64,000 nucleotides of DNA from Azotobacter salinestris (GTDB taxonomy: Bacteria; Pseudomonadota; Gammaproteobacteria; Pseudomonadales; Pseudomonadaceae), in contig NZ_CP045302.1 of the NCBI RefSeq assembly GCF_009363155.1, positions 2,649,001 through 2,713,000 of the forward strand, given 5' to 3'. Shown piece after piece: positions 18,667 to 29,697 of this stretch (its first letter is position 1; each line of letters opens with the position of its first letter). The position numbers and the translations under genes were made by a program. Below the pieces are notes generated by a model. It did no database searches and had not been told where the DNA came from. It saw only the letters and a list, made by a program, of their open reading frames with translations.

Positions 18667-19644
18667 ATGGCCAAGCGCATCCAGATCAGCCGCCACGGCG
18701 GCCCCGAAGTCCTCGAATGGGTCGACTGCACGCCGCCGGAGCCGGGGCCGCACGAGGTCCGGGTGCGCAACCGGGCGATCGGCCTGAACTTCATCGACAC
18801 CTACTACCGCAGCGGCCTCTATGCCCCGCCGCGACTGCCCTCCAGCCTCGGCACCGAGGGCGCAGGGGAGGTCGAGGCGGTCGGCAGCGCGGTCGAGCGC
18901 TTCCGGGTCGGCGACCGGGTCGCCTACGCCACCGGGCCACTGGGCGCCTACGGCGAGTTCCACGTGCTGCCGGCGGGCAATCTGGTCAGGCTGCCGGATT
19001 CGATCGATTTCGAGCAGGCCGCCGCGGCGATGCTCAAGGGCCTCACCGTGCAGTACCTGCTGCGCCAGATCGGCCGTTTCCAGGGCGGCGAGATCATCCT
19101 CTTCCATGCCGCGGCCGGTGGCGTCGGCAGCCTCGCCTGCCAATGGGCCAGGGCGCTCGGCCTCCGGCTGATCGGCACCGTCGGCTCGCCGGAGAAGGCC
19201 GGACGGGCCAGGGCCCTGGGCGCCTGGGCGACCATCGACTACAGCCGCGAGAACGTGGCGCAGCGGGTGCTGGAGCTGACCGACGGGCGCAAGTGCCCAG
19301 TGGTCTACGACTCGATCGGCAAGGACACCTGGGAAACCTCGCTGGACTGCGTCGCCCCGCGCGGCCTGCTGGTCAGCTTCGGCAACGCTTCCGGGCCGGT
19401 GAGCGGAGTCAATCTCGGGGTGCTGGCGCAGAAGGGCTCGCTGTTCGTCACCCGCCCCCAGTTGGCCGGCTATGCCGATACCCCGGAGCGCCTGCAGGCG
19501 ATGGCCGACGAGCTGTTCGCCGTGCTCGCCAGCGGCCAGGTACAGGTCGAGATCGGCCAGCGCTTTCCCCTCGCCGAGGCCGCCCGGGCCCACGAGGCGC
19601 TGGCCTCGCGCCAGACCGTCGGCTCGACTGTCCTGCTGCCGTGA
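18667..19644 (+). CDS. qor: NADPH:quinone oxidoreductase (zeta-crystallin family)
   Basis: Predicted 325-aa MDR-superfamily enzyme without the structural zinc lobe. Motifs: GLNFIDTYYRSGLY near residue 40, the cofactor loop HAAAGGVGSLACQWA near 150, and SIGKDTW. It reduces quinones by one electron using NADPH and protects against oxidative stress. The ATG at 18667 follows GGAGGAAC. It converges on tsaC. Confidence 0.94.
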   Translation: MAKRIQISRHGGPEVLEWVDCTPPEPGPHEVRVRNRAIGLNFIDTYYRSGLYAPPRLPSSLGTEGAGEVEAVGSAVERFRVGDRVAYATGPLGAYGEFHVLPAGNLVRLPDSIDFEQAAAAMLKGLTVQYLLRQIGRFQGGEIILFHAAAGGVGSLACQWARALGLRLIGTVGSPEKAGRARALGAWATIDYSRENVAQRVLELTDGRKCPVVYDSIGKDTWETSLDCVAPRGLLVSFGNASGPVSGVNLGVLAQKGSLFVTRPQLAGYADTPERLQAMADELFAVLASGQVQVEIGQRFPLAEAARAHEALASRQTVGSTVLLP

Positions 19645-19685
19645 TAGGGGCTGTTGATGTTTTGGCGTAGGCCGCGGCGGCAGCC

Positions 19686-20243
19686 CTAAGCCGGGCGGAT
19701 CACCTGGCCGCTGGCCAGGTCGCGGATCAGGCTGGGATTGCGCCGCCCGCCCAGGGCGCCGCCGAGCACGGCGTCCAGTTGGTGCGGGAAGTACTGCTCG
19801 ACGCGCAGCCGCGAGCGCGCGGCGGGGCGGCCGGCAGGGTTGGCCGAGGTGGACACCAGCGGGCCGGCGAGGCGGCACAGCGCGCGCACCAGCGGATGGT
19901 CGCTGACGCGCAGGGCGACGCTCGCGTGGCGGCCGGTGATCCACACCGGCAGGCGGCCCCGGTGCGGCACCAGCCAGGTGTTCGGCCCCGGCCAGGTTGC
20001 GGCCAGGCGCTCGAGCCAGGCCGGCGGCAGATCCTCGAGCAGGAAGTCGAACTGGCCGATGTCGGCGGCGACCAGGATCAGCCCCTTCTCCTGCGGCCTT
20101 TGCTTGAGCGCCAGCAGGCGGCGCACGGCATCCGCGCTCCATGGATCGCAGCCCAGGCCCCAGACCGCCTCGGTCGGATAGGCGATCACCCCGCCCCGGC
20201 GCACCACCTGCGCCACCTGTCGCACCCGCCAACTGCCGTGCAT
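19686..20243 (-). CDS. tsaC: Threonylcarbamoyl-AMP synthase
   Basis: Predicted 185-aa protein of the short YrdC/TsaC type, lacking the extra Sua5 domain. It makes threonylcarbamoyl-AMP from threonine, bicarbonate and ATP, the first step of the t6A37 tRNA modification. The KRSCS-like binding surface is represented by the [26 protein letters not shown] and STSANPAG motifs. The start at 20243 follows a GGAGA site. It is probably co-transcribed with dprA upstream. Confidence 0.94.
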   Translation of the reverse strand: MHGSWRVRQVAQVVRRGGVIAYPTEAVWGLGCDPWSADAVRRLLALKQRPQEKGLILVAADIGQFDFLLEDLPPAWLERLAATWPGPNTWLVPHRGRLPVWITGRHASVALRVSDHPLVRALCRLAGPLVSTSANPAGRPAARSRLRVEQYFPHQLDAVLGGALGGRRNPSLIRDLASGQVIRPA

Positions 20244-20305
20244 CGCTTGTCTCCGAAAAATGAATCGACGCAGTGTACCCAAGGCGCCGGCAGCGACGTA
20301 GCCCG

Positions 20306-21406
20306 TCAGCCGGCGCGTCCCAGCCAGCGCCCGCCCTCGCAGGCCACCATGCCGTCCAGTTCCAGCTCGGTGAGCGCCGCCAGTACCCGGGCGAGCGGCC
20401 AGCCGCTGGCCAGGGCCAGCTCCTCGCTGGTCTGCGGCGCGGCATGCAGCAGCGCCAGCAGCGGGTGCCGCTCGTCGGCCTGAACCGGCCCGGCTTGCGG
20501 CTCGGGCGGCGGCGCCAGGTTCTGCCAGCCGCGTAGCGCTTCCAGGATGTGCTCGATGCTTTCCACCAGGGTCGCGCCGTCGCGGATTAACTGGTGGCAG
20601 CCGCGGGCGCCGGGGTGGTGGATGGAGCCGGGAATCGCGTAGACCTCGCGGCCCTGCTCGGCGGCCAGCCGGGCGGTGATCAGCGAGCCGCTGGAGGGGC
20701 TGGCCTCGACCACCAGCACGCCGAGGGACAGGCCGCTGATGATGCGGTTGCGGCGCGGGAAATTGCCCGCCTGGGGCGGACAGTCCAGCGGCAGTTCGGA
20801 GATCAGCGCACCGCCGCCGGCGAGGAGATCCGCCGCCAGGGACGCGTGCCGTGCCGGATAGAGGCGCTGCAGGCCGGTACCGAGCACAGCCAGCGTCCGC
20901 CCGCCGGCCTCCAGCGCGCCCCGGTGGGCGGCGCCGTCGATGCCCAGGGCCAGCCCGCTGGTGATGACGAAGCCGGCGCCGGCAAGCTGCCGGGCGAAGG
21001 CGCGGGCGGTGTCGAGCCCGGGTTTCGAGGCGCGCCGGCTGCCGACCATGGCCAGCTGCGGCTGCTCGAGGAGCGCCGCATCGCCTTCGACGAAGAGCAG
21101 CGGCGGGGCATCCTCCAGCTCGGCCAGCAGGGCCGGATAGCCGGGCTTGCCGAGCAGCAGCAGCTGCCGTTGCGGCTTTTCCAGCCAGGCCAGCGCCTGC
21201 GCGGCCTGCTGGCGGACCTCGGCGCTGCGCCGCGCCTCGGCGCAGCCGGCCGGCAGTCCCAGCGCGCGCCAGGCGGCGGCCGGTGCGCTGAGCGCCGCCG
21301 AGGCACTGGCGAAGGCCTCGAGCAGGCGGCGATGGCGGCGCGGCCCGAAGCCGGGCAGGGCATGCAGGCGCAGGCGCGCCTCCAGTTCGGCGGGCGAAAG
21401 GGGCAT
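20306..21406 (-). CDS. dprA: DNA-processing protein DprA (Smf)
   Basis: Predicted 366-aa protein. It has an N-terminal helix-rich segment, a Rossmann-like DprA core ([37 protein letters not shown]) and a C-terminal winged-helix-like part. DprA protects incoming single-stranded DNA and loads RecA in natural transformation. I prefer the start at 21406 (M-P-L-S-P); an ATG at 21418 is also in frame. It is followed by tsaC with a 62-bp gap and preceded by a LysM gene, as in pseudomonads. Confidence 0.95.
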   Translation of the reverse strand: MPLSPAELEARLRLHALPGFGPRRHRRLLEAFASASAALSAPAAAWRALGLPAGCAEARRSAEVRQQAAQALAWLEKPQRQLLLLGKPGYPALLAELEDAPPLLFVEGDAALLEQPQLAMVGSRRASKPGLDTARAFARQLAGAGFVITSGLALGIDGAAHRGALEAGGRTLAVLGTGLQRLYPARHASLAADLLAGGGALISELPLDCPPQAGNFPRRNRIISGLSLGVLVVEASPSSGSLITARLAAEQGREVYAIPGSIHHPGARGCHQLIRDGATLVESIEHILEALRGWQNLAPPPEPQAGPVQADERHPLLALLHAAPQTSEELALASGWPLARVLAALTELELDGMVACEGGRWLGRAG

Positions 21407-21521
21407 GGGGGCGATCATCCTTGATCCATGGAACGAAAAGCCCGGGCCGAAGCGGGGGAATCCCTCTCGGCCCGTCGTCCCCCTCGGCGGAAGGGGACAT
21501 GCAGCGGAATCGGTCCGGGCG

Positions 21522-22550
21522 TTACGGGTTGCGCACCTTGTCCAGCACCGCCAGCTGGCGGCTGGCGGTGAGGATCAGGCCGTAGCTGAGCCGCTCATAG
21601 GTACGGAACACCATCAGCAGACCGGAGCGCTCGTCGGGAATCTTCACCGGCTCGCCGGTGATGCGGTCGCGCACGGTTTCGCCGGTCTTGTACACCGCCA
21701 GCACGTCGCCTTCGGCCAGCCCGTCCCGGCTGCCCTTGTTCAGGGTGACCACGTCGAAGTTGCCGATCTGGGTCACGCCGCGCGGCACGTCGAGGATCAC
21801 CCCGTCGACCGGGACGCTCGGCTCGTTGGGCATGAAGGTCGAGTTGACGGCCCGCTCCTCGGTGGGGAACAGGCGGTCGCCGATGCGCACTTCCTGGGTC
21901 GAGCGGCTGAGCAGCAGGGTGGCGATGTCGCCTTCCTCGGCGACCACCTCGCCGGTGCCGATGTCGTCGGCGTTGATGCCGAGCACTTCCCTGGTTTCCG
22001 GATCGATGTAGGTCTTGCCCTGGCGGAAGATGCCGTAGGCCGCCTCGCCGGCGGCAAAGTCGCCGCGTGCGTAGACCCGGTCGCCGGCGCCGCTGACCAC
22101 CCGCTCGGCATTGCCGGCAACCACGTAGGGCGCGCCCTGGAACTGCACGGCGTCGTCGATGATGCGGTTGCTGAGCAGGAAGCTGTTGATCTTCTCCAGC
22201 GGAATGGTCGGGATGGCCTGGACCATCGGCGTGCGGCGGATCTGCGGCGACAGCTTGATGGTGCCGCGGCTGGCGCCACGGTTGAGCATCAGGCGCGGCT
22301 GGCCGTCGATGTAGACCAGGCTCAGCACGTCGCCCGGGTAGATCAGGTGGGGGTTCTCGATCTGCGGGTTGACGTGCCAGAGCTGCGGCCACTGCCAGGG
22401 CGCGCGAAGGAACTTGCCGGAGATATCCCACAGGGTGTCGCCCTGGACGACCGTGTAGCTCTGCGGATGACCCTCGCGGAGCTGCACCTCGGCCTGCGCC
22501 AGAGTGCTGCCGGCAGCCAGCAGCAGCAGGGCGAGTAGTGATTTCCTCAT
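21522..22550 (-). CDS. LysM-domain periplasmic protein
   Basis: Predicted 342-aa precursor. A 20-residue Sec signal peptide (ends AQA) is followed by one LysM domain (about residues 31-80: YTVVQGDTLWDISGKFL...NPHLIYPGDVL), which binds peptidoglycan glycan chains. The remaining 260 residues are beta-rich with no catalytic motif that I recognise. It sits beside dprA and opposite def, a conserved pseudomonad neighbourhood. It may act as a cell-wall-binding factor. Confidence 0.87.
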   Translation of the reverse strand: MRKSLLALLLLAAGSTLAQAEVQLREGHPQSYTVVQGDTLWDISGKFLRAPWQWPQLWHVNPQIENPHLIYPGDVLSLVYIDGQPRLMLNRGASRGTIKLSPQIRRTPMVQAIPTIPLEKINSFLLSNRIIDDAVQFQGAPYVVAGNAERVVSGAGDRVYARGDFAAGEAAYGIFRQGKTYIDPETREVLGINADDIGTGEVVAEEGDIATLLLSRSTQEVRIGDRLFPTEERAVNSTFMPNEPSVPVDGVILDVPRGVTQIGNFDVVTLNKGSRDGLAEGDVLAVYKTGETVRDRITGEPVKIPDERSGLLMVFRTYERLSYGLILTASRQLAVLDKVRNP

Positions 22551-22702
22551 GCGGTGAATCCCTTTATGATGTGCCTTCGCGTGAAACGTCGAGCGCCGCC
22601 GGATTTCCTTTCGGGATCGCGGCGTAAAGCCGTTTTTTCAATGCTGCTCAGCATCTTAGCAGCAGCCGTTTCGATCAATTCCCAAGTGCATCACAAACGC
22701 AT

Positions 22703-23209
22703 ATGGCGATACTGAACATCCTCGAATTCCCCGACCCGCGCCTGCGCACCGTCGCCAAGCCCATCGAGGCGGTGGACGACGACCTGCGCCGGCTGATCGA
22801 CGACATGTTCGAGACCATGTACGCCGCGCCCGGCATCGGCCTGGCGGCGACCCAGGTGAACGTGCACAAGCGCCTGGTGGTGATGGATCTGTCCGAGGAC
22901 AAGAGCGAGCCGTGGGTGTTCATCAACCCGGAGTTCGAGTCGCTCACCGAGGAACTGGAGCCCTACCAGGAAGGCTGCCTGTCGGTACCCGGCTTCTACG
23001 AGAACGTCGATCGCCCGCAGAAGGTCCGCGTCCGCGCCCTGGACCGCGACGGCCAGCCCTTCGAGCTGATCGCCGAAGGGCTGCTGGCGGTGTGCATCCA
23101 GCACGAATGCGATCATCTGAACGGCAAGCTGTTCGTCGACTACCTTTCGACACTCAAGCGTGATCGCATTCGCAAGAAGCTGGAGAAGCAACACCGCCAG
23201 CACGGCTGA
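22703..23209 (+). CDS. def: Peptide deformylase
   Basis: Predicted 168-aa metalloenzyme that removes the formyl group from nascent N-terminal Met. The three family motifs are present: GIGLAATQV (44-52), EGCLSVPG (metal ligand Cys92) and QHECDH (His134, catalytic Glu135, His138). Length is normal. It is followed by a strong intrinsic terminator, then fmt; the pair forms the formylation-deformylation cycle. Confidence 0.98.
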   Translation: MAILNILEFPDPRLRTVAKPIEAVDDDLRRLIDDMFETMYAAPGIGLAATQVNVHKRLVVMDLSEDKSEPWVFINPEFESLTEELEPYQEGCLSVPGFYENVDRPQKVRVRALDRDGQPFELIAEGLLAVCIQHECDHLNGKLFVDYLSTLKRDRIRKKLEKQHRQHG

Positions 23210-23223
23210 GGCCGCCCTTGCGA

Positions 23224-23253
23224 AGGCTTGCCGTGGCAAGCCTTTTTCTTTTT
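23224..23253 (+). terminator. Intrinsic terminator between def and fmt
   Basis: A perfect 9-bp stem AGGCTTGCC/GGCAAGCCT with a 2-nt GT gap is followed by a long T-rich tail. It lies 14 bp after def and before the fmt start, so it should terminate or attenuate def transcription before fmt. Confidence 0.85.
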
Positions 23254-23266
23254 CGAGCGAGAGACC

Positions 23267-24211
23267 ATGACCCAGCCTTTGCGCCTCGTCTTCGCCGGCA
23301 CCCCCGAATTCGCCGCCGAGCACCTCCAGGCCCTGCTGACCGCCGGCCAGCGGCCGATCGCCGTCTACACCCAGCCGGACCGCCCCGCCGGACGCGGGCA
23401 GAAGCTGATGCCCAGCCCGGTGAAGCAGCTCGCCCTGCAGCATGCCATTCCCGTCCTGCAGCCTGCGAGCCTGCGCGATCCCGCCGCCCAGGCGGAACTG
23501 GCGGCGCTCGAACCCGACCTGCTGCTGGTGGTCGCCTACGGGCTGATCCTGCCGCAGGCGGTGCTGGACATCCCGCGTCTCGGCTGCGTCAACAGCCATG
23601 CCTCGCTGCTGCCGCGCTGGCGCGGCGCGGCGCCGATCCAGCGGGCGATCGAGGCCGGCGACCGCGAGTCCGGGGTCACCGTGATGCGCATGGAAGCCGG
23701 CCTGGACACCGGGCCGATGCTGCTCAAGGTCGCCACGCCGATCCGCCCCGACGAGACCGGCGGCAGCCTGCACGACCGCCTGGCCGGGCTGGGCGCGCAG
23801 GCCCTGGTCGAGGCCGTCGGCGCTCTGGCCGCCGGCGGACTCGCCGGCGAAGTGCAGGACGACGCCCTGGCCACCTACGCGCACAAGCTGAACAAGGATG
23901 AGGCGCGGCTCGACTGGAACCGCCCGGCGGACGAGCTGGAGCGGCGGATCCGCGCCTTCGATCCCTGGCCGGTCTGCCACAGCAGTCTGAACGGCACGCC
24001 GCTGAAGGTGTTCGGCGCGGCCGTCGAACAGGGCAGGGGGGCGCCGGGAACCATCCTCGCCGCCAGCCGCGACGGCCTGACCGTGGCCTGCGGCAGCGGC
24101 GCCCTGCGCCTGACCCGCCTGCAGTTGCCGGGCGGCAGGCCGCTGGCCTTCGCCGAGCTGTACAACAGCCGCCGCGAGCAGTTCGCCGTCGGCCAGGTGC
24201 TGGGGGCATGA
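23267..24211 (+). CDS. fmt: Methionyl-tRNA formyltransferase
   Basis: Predicted 314-aa enzyme that transfers a formyl group from 10-formyl-THF to initiator Met-tRNA. The formyltransferase core with [15 protein letters not shown] near residue 108 carries the catalytic Asn and His, and METGLDTG-like [10 protein letters not shown] supplies the Asp. The C-terminal OB-like domain is complete. The ATG lies just downstream of the def terminator. Its last 4 bases overlap rsmB (ATGA), so the two genes are translationally coupled. Confidence 0.97.
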   Translation: MTQPLRLVFAGTPEFAAEHLQALLTAGQRPIAVYTQPDRPAGRGQKLMPSPVKQLALQHAIPVLQPASLRDPAAQAELAALEPDLLLVVAYGLILPQAVLDIPRLGCVNSHASLLPRWRGAAPIQRAIEAGDRESGVTVMRMEAGLDTGPMLLKVATPIRPDETGGSLHDRLAGLGAQALVEAVGALAAGGLAGEVQDDALATYAHKLNKDEARLDWNRPADELERRIRAFDPWPVCHSSLNGTPLKVFGAAVEQGRGAPGTILAASRDGLTVACGSGALRLTRLQLPGGRPLAFAELYNSRREQFAVGQVLGA

Positions 24212-25539
24212 GCCTGAATCCGCGTCTGGCCGCCGCCCGCGCCCTTGCCGCCGTGCTCGCCGGCAAGGCCTCGCTCGCCGCCCTGCCGGCACAGCTGGAG
24301 CAGGTCGAGCCACGCGACCGCGCACTGGCCCAGGAGCTGGCCTTCGGCACCGCCCGCTGGCAGCCGCGCCTGGCGCTGCTCGCCGAAAAGCTGCTGCGCA
24401 AGCCGTTCAAGGCCGCCGACCGGGATATCGAGGCGCTGCTGCTGATCGGCCTTTACCAGCTGCTGCACACCCGCATCCCCGCCCATGCGGCGATCGGCGA
24501 AACCGTGGCCTGTGCCGAACAACTGAGAAAGCCCTGGGCCAAGGCCCTGCTGAACGCCGTGCTGCGCCGTGTGCAGCGCGAAGGCGAGGCGCTGCTCGGC
24601 GCGCTGGAGAACGATCCGGTGGCGCGCACCGCCCATCCGCGCTGGCTGCAGCAGGCCCTGGCGAAGCACTGGCCGGAGCACTGGGAAGCCATCTGCGCCG
24701 CCAACAACGAGCACCCGCCGCTGACCCTGCGGGTCAACCGCCGGCTGACCTCGCGCGATATCTACCTCGCCGAGCTGGAGGCCGCCGGCATCCCGGCCAG
24801 CGCCTGCCGCTTCAGCCGCGACGGCATCCTGCTCGGCGAGCCGCGCGACGTGCGCAGCCTGCCGGGCTTCGCCGAGGGCCGCATCAGCGTGCAGGACGAG
24901 GCCGCCCAGCTGGCCGCCTACCTGCTCGAACTGATGCCCGGCCAGCGCGTGCTGGATGCCTGCTGCGCGCCCGGCGGCAAGACCTGCCACCTGCTGGAGA
25001 CCGAGCCGCGGCTGGCCGAGCTGGTCGCTCTCGATGCGGAGGAGAAGCGTCTGGCGCGGGTCCGCGAAAACCTCGACCGGCTGGGCCTCGAGGCCCGGCT
25101 GATCGCCGCCGATGCACGGGCCACCGACGCCTGGTGGGACGGTCGCCGCTTCCAGCGCATCCTGCTCGATGCGCCCTGTTCCGCCACTGGGGTGATCCGC
25201 CGCCATCCGGACATCAAGCTGACCCGCCAGGCCAGCGACATCCCCGCGCTCGCCGTCCTGCAAGGCGAGTTGCTGGACGCCCTGTGGCCGACTCTCGAGG
25301 TCGGCGGCATCCTGCTCTATGCCACCTGCTCGATCCTGCCGGCGGAGAACAGCGACACCATCGCCGCCTTTCTCGCCCGCACGCCCGGCGCCCGCGAACT
25401 GGACATCGCCTCCAGCTTCGTCGGCGTCAAACCGGGCCTGGCACAGCGCCACGGCCGCCAGCTGCTGCCGCAGCCGCACGGCCATGACGGCTTCTACTAC
25501 GCCAAGTTGATCAAGATCGCCGCCGGTCCGCGCGGCTGA
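24208..25539 (+). CDS. rsmB: 16S rRNA (cytosine-967-C5)-methyltransferase
   Basis: Predicted 443-aa SAM-dependent methyltransferase (also called Sun/RrmB). The N-terminal NusB-like helical domain (1-140) is followed by a Rossmann methyltransferase domain with [13 protein letters not shown] (SAM loop), DAPCSATG (motif IV Cys) and [11 protein letters not shown] (motif VI, catalytic Cys). Length is normal. It overlaps fmt and is followed 11 bp later by trkA. Confidence 0.97.
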   Translation: MSLNPRLAAARALAAVLAGKASLAALPAQLEQVEPRDRALAQELAFGTARWQPRLALLAEKLLRKPFKAADRDIEALLLIGLYQLLHTRIPAHAAIGETVACAEQLRKPWAKALLNAVLRRVQREGEALLGALENDPVARTAHPRWLQQALAKHWPEHWEAICAANNEHPPLTLRVNRRLTSRDIYLAELEAAGIPASACRFSRDGILLGEPRDVRSLPGFAEGRISVQDEAAQLAAYLLELMPGQRVLDACCAPGGKTCHLLETEPRLAELVALDAEEKRLARVRENLDRLGLEARLIAADARATDAWWDGRRFQRILLDAPCSATGVIRRHPDIKLTRQASDIPALAVLQGELLDALWPTLEVGGILLYATCSILPAENSDTIAAFLARTPGARELDIASSFVGVKPGLAQRHGRQLLPQPHGHDGFYYAKLIKIAAGPRG

Positions 25540-25550
25540 GGAAAGAGTCG

Positions 25551-26924
25551 ATGAAGATCATCATTCTCGGCGCCGGCCAGGTCGGCGGCACCCTGGCCGA
25601 GCACCTGGCCAGCGAGGCCAACGACATCACCGTGGTGGACACCGACAGCGACCGCCTGCGCGATCTCGGCGACCGCCTGGACATCCGCACCATCCTCGGC
25701 AAGGGCTCCTTCCCCACCGTGCTGCGCCAGGCCGGTGCGGACGACGCCGACATGCTGGTGGCGGTGACCAACAGCGACGAAACCAACATGGTCGCCTGCC
25801 AGGTCGCCTACACCCTGTTCCACACCCCGACGCGGATCGCCCGGGTGCGCGAATCGGCCTACCTGACCCGCGCCGGGCTGTTCAGCAACGAGGCGATTCC
25901 GGTGGACGTGCTGATCAGCCCGGAGCAGGTGGTGACCAACCACATCAAGCGCCTGATCGAATACCCCGGCGCCCTGCAGGTGATCGACTTCGCCGACGGC
26001 AAGGCCCAGCTGGTCGCGGTACGCGCCTACTACGGCGGCCCGCTGGTCGGCCAGCAGCTCAGGCAGATCCGCGAGCACATGCCCACCGTGGACGCCCGGG
26101 TGGCGGCGATCTTCCGCCGCAACCGGGCGATCCTGCCCAAGGGCGACACGGTGATCGAGGCCGACGACGAGGTGTTCTTCATCGCCGCGAGGACCCATAT
26201 CCGCGCGGTGATGAGCGAGCTGCGGCGCCTCGAGATCAGCAACAAGCGCATCGTCATCGCCGGCGGCGGGCACATCGGCGAGCGTCTGGCCGAGGCCATC
26301 GAGAGCCGCTACCAGGTGAAGATCATCGAGTCCAATCCGGCGCGCTGCCGCTACCTCTCGGACACCCTGGACAGCAGCATCGTGCTGCAGGGCAACGCCT
26401 CGGACAAGGACCTGCTGGTCGAGGAGAATATCAACGAGGCCGACATCTTCCTCGCCCTGACCAACGATGACGAGGCCAACATCATGTCCTCGCTGCTGGC
26501 CAAGCGCCTCGGCGCGCGCAAGGTGATGAGCATCATCAACAACCCGGCCTACGTCGACCTGGTGCAGGGCGGCGAGATCGACATCGCCATCAGCCCGCAA
26601 CTGGCCACCATCGGCACCCTGCTGACCCACGTGCGCCGCGGCGACATCGTCAGCGTGCACTCGCTGCGCCGTGGCGCGGCGGAGGCCATCGAGGCCATCG
26701 CCCACGGCGACTCGAAGTCGAGCAAGGTGGTCGGGCGCATGATCGGCGAGATCGAGCTGCCCCCGGGCACCACCATCGGCGCGGTGATCCGCGACGAGCA
26801 GGTGCTGATCGCCCACGACGACACCCTGATCGAATCCGGCGACCACGTGATCCTGTTCCTGGTCGACAAGAAGTACATCCGCGACGTGGAGCGGCTGTTC
26901 CAGGTGGGGCTGACCTTCTTCTGA
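25551..26924 (+). CDS. trkA: Trk potassium-uptake regulatory subunit TrkA
   Basis: Predicted 457-aa cytoplasmic protein with two tandem RCK units. Each begins with a nucleotide-binding loop ([17 protein letters not shown] at residue 2 and [17 protein letters not shown] near 233) followed by an RCK_C half. It binds NAD(H)/ATP and gates the TrkH/TrkG potassium channel at the membrane. It is the last gene of the fmt-rsmB-trkA run and converges on the acyltransferase gene. Confidence 0.97.
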   Translation: MKIIILGAGQVGGTLAEHLASEANDITVVDTDSDRLRDLGDRLDIRTILGKGSFPTVLRQAGADDADMLVAVTNSDETNMVACQVAYTLFHTPTRIARVRESAYLTRAGLFSNEAIPVDVLISPEQVVTNHIKRLIEYPGALQVIDFADGKAQLVAVRAYYGGPLVGQQLRQIREHMPTVDARVAAIFRRNRAILPKGDTVIEADDEVFFIAARTHIRAVMSELRRLEISNKRIVIAGGGHIGERLAEAIESRYQVKIIESNPARCRYLSDTLDSSIVLQGNASDKDLLVEENINEADIFLALTNDDEANIMSSLLAKRLGARKVMSIINNPAYVDLVQGGEIDIAISPQLATIGTLLTHVRRGDIVSVHSLRRGAAEAIEAIAHGDSKSSKVVGRMIGEIELPPGTTIGAVIRDEQVLIAHDDTLIESGDHVILFLVDKKYIRDVERLFQVGLTFF

Positions 26925-26946
26925 AGGCGGGTGCCGCACGGCGTCT

Positions 26947-27834
26947 TCAATACCATGCCCGCTCGCCCGGCGGGCGCCGCTTGAAGCGCTTCATGGTCCA
27001 CATGTACTGGCTGGGATAGGCGCGCACGTACCTGCCGATCACCCTGCTCATCGCCGTCACGGCGGCTTCCGTGTCCTCGCTGTACATCTCCGGTGGCGCC
27101 GCCTCGAGGATCACCCGGTAGCCCGAGCCGTCGTCCAGGCGCACCGCGTGCAGGAAAACGCCGACCGCCTTGCCTCCGGCGAGCATGTTCGGCACGAATT
27201 TGCTGGTCAGCGCCCGGGTGCCGAGGAAGGGCACGAAGAGACCGCTGCCCTGGGCCGGCTCCGGATCGGCCGGAATCCCCACCGCGCCGCCCCGGCGCAC
27301 TTCGTGGAGTACGCAGAGGATGCCTTCGCGGGTCGAGGGCGCGATGCGGTTTCCTAGCTGCACGCGCTGGCGCTGCAGCAGCTCGTCCACCGCCCGGAGC
27401 TTCGACGGCCGGTAGAAGATGACCGGTTTGCACTGGCTGCAATAGAAGTGGTTGAGCACTTCCCAATTGCCCAGGTGGCTGGTGATGCCGACCACGCCCT
27501 TGCCGGAGGCCAGCGCCTGCTCGAGAACCTCCAGACCCTCCACCTCGCGCACCCGGGCGAGGGACTTGCGCGCCGGCCAGATCCAGGCGCAGGCGCTTTC
27601 GGTGAGGGTCCTGCCGGTGTCCCGCAGGCTCTGCCGCACCAGACGCGCGCGCGCGCCGGCATCGAGTTCGGGAAAGCAGTGTTCGATGTTGATTCGCACC
27701 ACCTCGAGCGAACGGTTCGGCACATGCGCCATCAACCAGCCGATGCCGGCACCGACGCCCTGCACGGCACGCCACGGCAGCAGAGCGAAGAGGCGCAGCG
27801 AGGCGACCACCACTGCACCCTTGAACTTTTCCAC
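26947..27834 (-). CDS. lpxL: Lipid A late acyltransferase (LpxL/HtrB family)
   Basis: Predicted 295-aa membrane-anchored enzyme that adds a secondary acyl chain to lipid A. An N-terminal membrane segment is followed by the catalytic block SHLGNWE (His and Glu of the HX4E motif, near 120) and the downstream ADPEPAQG segment. The GTG at 27834 is chosen because GGAGG lies seven bases upstream and because family members start with M-E-K-F-K-G. The frame is open far upstream through tag, but that part is not coding for this protein. Confidence 0.9.
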   Translation of the reverse strand: MEKFKGAVVVASLRLFALLPWRAVQGVGAGIGWLMAHVPNRSLEVVRINIEHCFPELDAGARARLVRQSLRDTGRTLTESACAWIWPARKSLARVREVEGLEVLEQALASGKGVVGITSHLGNWEVLNHFYCSQCKPVIFYRPSKLRAVDELLQRQRVQLGNRIAPSTREGILCVLHEVRRGGAVGIPADPEPAQGSGLFVPFLGTRALTSKFVPNMLAGGKAVGVFLHAVRLDDGSGYRVILEAAPPEMYSEDTEAAVTAMSRVIGRYVRAYPSQYMWTMKRFKRRPPGERAWY

Positions 27835-28079
27835 CAGTGGCCCTCCGAGTCGAAAAAGAAAGCCCTGAAATCCGCAAAGGCCGGCCCCCATCGGCTGGAG
27901 AGCCGGCCGGTCCGCCAGGAACGCCAGGACGACGCAAGCCCCCTCAGGCGCGCCCCGTTCGTCCGGCCCACCCTGGGGGAGGGGATTATAGGGACTCCCA
28001 CACCGGGGATGGGGAACATGGGGAAAGTCGTTCAGCAGCCGTTCAGGCAGCAGGGAAGGGGATTGCCGCCTGCGACGCC

Positions 28080-28664
28080 TCAGCATCCGCCGGCAGGTGC
28101 CTGCCGGGCAGGCCGGCCGGCCAGCGCGGCATGGCGATCGCAGTCGATAGTGTGGTCCATGACCATTCCGCACGCCTGCATGAAGGCATAGCAGATGGTC
28201 GGCCCGACGAAGACGAAGCCGGCCTTCTTCAGTGCCCGGCTGAGCGCCTCGGCCGCAGGCGTCGTCGTCGGCACCTCGGCCGGTGTACGGAAGCGGTTGA
28301 TCCGCGGCACGCCGCCGACGAAGGACCACAGCCAGCCGGCCGGATCCTCGAGCCGCAGCCAGGCCCTGGCGTTCTGCCGGGCCGCTTCGAGCTTGCGGCG
28401 GTTGCGGATGATGCCGGGATCCTGCAGCAGCCGTTCGATCTGGGCATCGTCCAGAACCGCCAGGCGCTTCGCATCGAAACCGAACAGCACCCGGCGGTAG
28501 TGCTCGCGCTTCTTCAGCACGGTGAACCAGGACAATCCGGCCTGGAATCCCTCCAGGAGCAGCAGTTCGAACAGGCGCTGCGGATCGTGCAGGGGCACGC
28601 CCCATTCCGCGTCGTGATAGGCCTGGTACAGCGGGTCGTCGGAGCACCAGAAGCAGCGTGGCAT
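28080..28664 (-). CDS. tag: DNA-3-methyladenine glycosylase I
   Basis: Predicted 194-aa base-excision repair enzyme that removes 3-methyladenine. Family features are intact: the start [13 protein letters not shown] and HDAEWGVP (zinc ligands Cys4 and His17), the [11 protein letters not shown] segment, and the C-terminal [12 protein letters not shown] that completes the zinc site. The start at 28664 matches the family; 28676 is an alternative. It is divergent from glyQ. Confidence 0.96.
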   Translation of the reverse strand: MPRCFWCSDDPLYQAYHDAEWGVPLHDPQRLFELLLLEGFQAGLSWFTVLKKREHYRRVLFGFDAKRLAVLDDAQIERLLQDPGIIRNRRKLEAARQNARAWLRLEDPAGWLWSFVGGVPRINRFRTPAEVPTTTPAAEALSRALKKAGFVFVGPTICYAFMQACGMVMDHTIDCDRHAALAGRPARQAPAGGC

Positions 28665-28702
28665 GGGCGTTCGCATCAGGGTGGAGGCCGCCGGGAATCG
28701 GG

Positions 28703-28708
28703 TATACT
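28703..28708 (+). promoter_or_regulatory. Candidate -10 element for glyQS
   Basis: A TATACT hexamer lies 42 bp before the glyQ GTG. No good -35 hexamer is present at 16-18 bp, so only the -10 is supported. Confidence 0.4.
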
Positions 28709-28749
28709 CGCAGCCCTTTACGTCGCAGCCTCAGGACAGGGTGATTTTT

Positions 28750-29697
28750 GTGAGCCAGACTACGCCTGCCGTGCGCACCTTCCAAGACCTGATTCTCGCC
28801 CTGCAAAACTACTGGGCCGAACAGGGTTGCGTGGTGCTGCAGCCCTACGATATGGAAGTGGGCGCCGGCACCTTCCACACCGCCACCTTTCTGCGCGCCA
28901 TCGGCCCGGAAACCTGGAACGCCGCCTACGTACAGCCCTCGCGCCGCCCGGCCGACGGCCGCTATGGCGAGAACCCCAACCGCCTGCAGCACTACTACCA
29001 GTTCCAGGTGGTCCTGAAGCCCAACCCGGACGACATCCAGGAGCTCTACCTCGAATCCCTGCGCCGCATCGGCATCGACACCCGGGTGCACGACGTGCGC
29101 TTCGTCGAGGACAACTGGGAGTCGCCGACCCTGGGCGCCTGGGGCCTGGGCTGGGAAGTCTGGCTGAACGGCATGGAAGTCACCCAGTTCACCTACTTCC
29201 AGCAGGTCGGCGGCATCGAGTGCTATCCGGTCACCGGCGAGATCACCTACGGCCTGGAGCGTCTGGCCATGTATCTGCAGGGCGTCGACTCGGTGTACGA
29301 CCTGGTCTGGACCGACGGCCCGTTCGGCAAGGTCACCTACGGCGACGTGTTCCACCAGAACGAGGTGGAGCAGTCGACCTACAATTTCGAACACGCCAAC
29401 GTGGCCAAGCTGTTCGAACTGTTCGATTTCTACGAGTCCGAGGCCAACCGCCTGATCGAACTGGAGCTGCCGCTGCCAACCTACGAGATGGTCCTCAAGG
29501 CCTCGCACACCTTCAACCTGCTGGACGCCCGCCGCGCCATCTCGGTGACCGAGCGCCAGCGCTACATCCTGCGCGTGCGGACCCTGGCCCGCGCCGTGGC
29601 GCAGAGTTACCTGCAGGCGCGTGCCAAGCTCGGCTTCCCCATGGCCCCCCCCGAACTGCGTGACGAAGTCCTGGCCAAGCTGGAGGCTGCAGAATGA
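28750..29697 (+). CDS. glyQ: Glycine-tRNA ligase alpha subunit
   Basis: Predicted 315-aa catalytic subunit of the alpha2beta2 class II GlyRS. Class II motif 1 to 3 regions are complete, including [34 protein letters not shown] and [19 protein letters not shown]. The GTG at 28750 starts the conserved N-terminus just after an acaggg stretch. It overlaps glyS by 4 bases (ATGA), so subunits are made in step. Confidence 0.97.
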   Translation: MSQTTPAVRTFQDLILALQNYWAEQGCVVLQPYDMEVGAGTFHTATFLRAIGPETWNAAYVQPSRRPADGRYGENPNRLQHYYQFQVVLKPNPDDIQELYLESLRRIGIDTRVHDVRFVEDNWESPTLGAWGLGWEVWLNGMEVTQFTYFQQVGGIECYPVTGEITYGLERLAMYLQGVDSVYDLVWTDGPFGKVTYGDVFHQNEVEQSTYNFEHANVAKLFELFDFYESEANRLIELELPLPTYEMVLKASHTFNLLDARRAISVTERQRYILRVRTLARAVAQSYLQARAKLGFPMAPPELRDEVLAKLEAAE